Shown: positions 60,377 through 60,520 of the stretch, in pieces
Position numbering within the stretch: position 1 is the first letter of the stretch
Layout: the number at the start of each line of letters is the position of its first letter
From: an uncultured Verrucomicrobiales bacterium
GTDB taxonomy: Bacteria > Verrucomicrobiota > Verrucomicrobiia > Verrucomicrobiales > DEV007
DNA length: 60,520 nt
Assembly: GCA_937891465.1 (NCBI GenBank)
Contig: CALAHF010000089.1
Location: forward strand, 1-60,520
Reading direction: 5' to 3'
Position numbers and translations under genes: made by a program
The notes under the pieces: model-generated
What the model saw: only the letters and a program-made list of their open reading frames with translations
Database searches by the model: none
Told to the model about the DNA's origin: nothing

Positions 60377-60520
60377 ATGAAACGGACTTTTGACATTTTG
60401 ATTGTGTTGCTCGCATTGATTCCTGCGTTGCTGGTTGGTATCGTGCTGGCTGCCGTCATTCGGGTGAAGCTGGGCTCACCGATTCTGTTTTTACAGGCAC
60501 GCCGGGGGAAAAACGGAAAG
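60377..60520 (+). CDS. polyprenyl glycosylphosphotransferase, 5' part (cut by window end)
   Basis: ATG 60377 opens a frame that is not closed in the window: MKRTFDILIVLLALIPALLV, a membrane helix, then VIRVKLGSPILFLQARRGKNGK. This is the characteristic start of bacterial sugar transferases (WcaJ/PglC type) that load the first sugar phosphate on undecaprenyl phosphate. Its location, divergent from a glycosyltransferase with a 104-bp gap, suggests the edge of an exopolysaccharide or O-antigen locus. Confidence 0.88.
   Translation, partial: MKRTFDILIVLLALIPALLVGIVLAAVIRVKLGSPILFLQARRGKNGK

Overview
The window most likely comes from a member of the Verrucomicrobiota (PVC superphylum). This is inferred from gene content: two large secreted proteins with a PSD1 cytochrome c domain plus DUF1549 and DUF1553, two Tat-exported DUF1501 proteins, an ECF sigma factor of the Rhodopirellula/Verrucomicrobium type paired with a FecR-domain protein, a sulfatase and a formylglycine-generating enzyme, a CE15 glucuronoyl esterase, and many signal-peptide hydrolases. 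This is the polysaccharide-degrading profile typical of that group. No 16S gene is present to confirm it.

Layout. 1-2.1 kb: tmRNA (minus) with a readable tag, a yceH gene with an in-frame stop, and a TraB-like gene that seems to lack its N-terminus. 2.1-6.3 kb: glucuronoyl esterase, HupE-like membrane protein, a membrane-anchored protein and a PDZ protein. 6.3-15.7 kb: a LolD-type ATPase, then a complete three-component TonB2-type energy transduction operon (DUF3450, TtpC, ExbB, ExbD, TonB, TPR), then an 1100-residue FtsX-like permease that is the probable partner of the ATPase. 15.7-21.1 kb: frameshifted hybrid histidine kinase, orphan RbsC-like permease, ECF sigma/FecR pair. 21.1-33.5 kb: two PSD1/DUF1549/DUF1553 genes around a TauD-like dioxygenase, a 3 kb stretch of small, truncated and broken genes, then a DUF1501 gene. 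33.7-46 kb: mainly housekeeping metabolism (pyrC, truB, DAHP synthase, LOG, VOC and GNAT proteins) mixed with secreted proteins. 46-60.5 kb: sulfatase, RppH, FucU, endonuclease III, 3D-domain lipoprotein, FGE, ThrH, a TlpA-like thioredoxin, an ABC-F ATPase, GDPD, glycosyltransferase and the start of a sugar transferase.

Two results stand out. First, the TlpA-like gene at 54275-55345 has an in-frame TGA exactly where the first cysteine of the WCGPC active site belongs. A perfect 7-bp hairpin with a GGUC loop lies 24 nt downstream, so this is very probably a selenoprotein (U-G-P-C) that ordinary gene calling splits in two. Second, the window carries a dispersed family of 43-bp repeats, each built from two 21-bp half units (CGAAC...GTTCG) one base apart. 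There are ten 43-mers, two solitary 21-mers and two copies with a homologous extension of about 78 bp. They sit next to genes, and in three cases inside the 5' coding end of an exported or membrane protein (TtpC, TonB, GDPD).

Several genes are broken: yceH by TAA, a nuclease by TAG plus an A7 frameshift, the histidine kinase by an A7 frameshift, a truncated SGNH esterase and a protease remnant. They may be decaying genes, assembly errors or, for the A7 cases, slippage sites; the sequence alone cannot decide.
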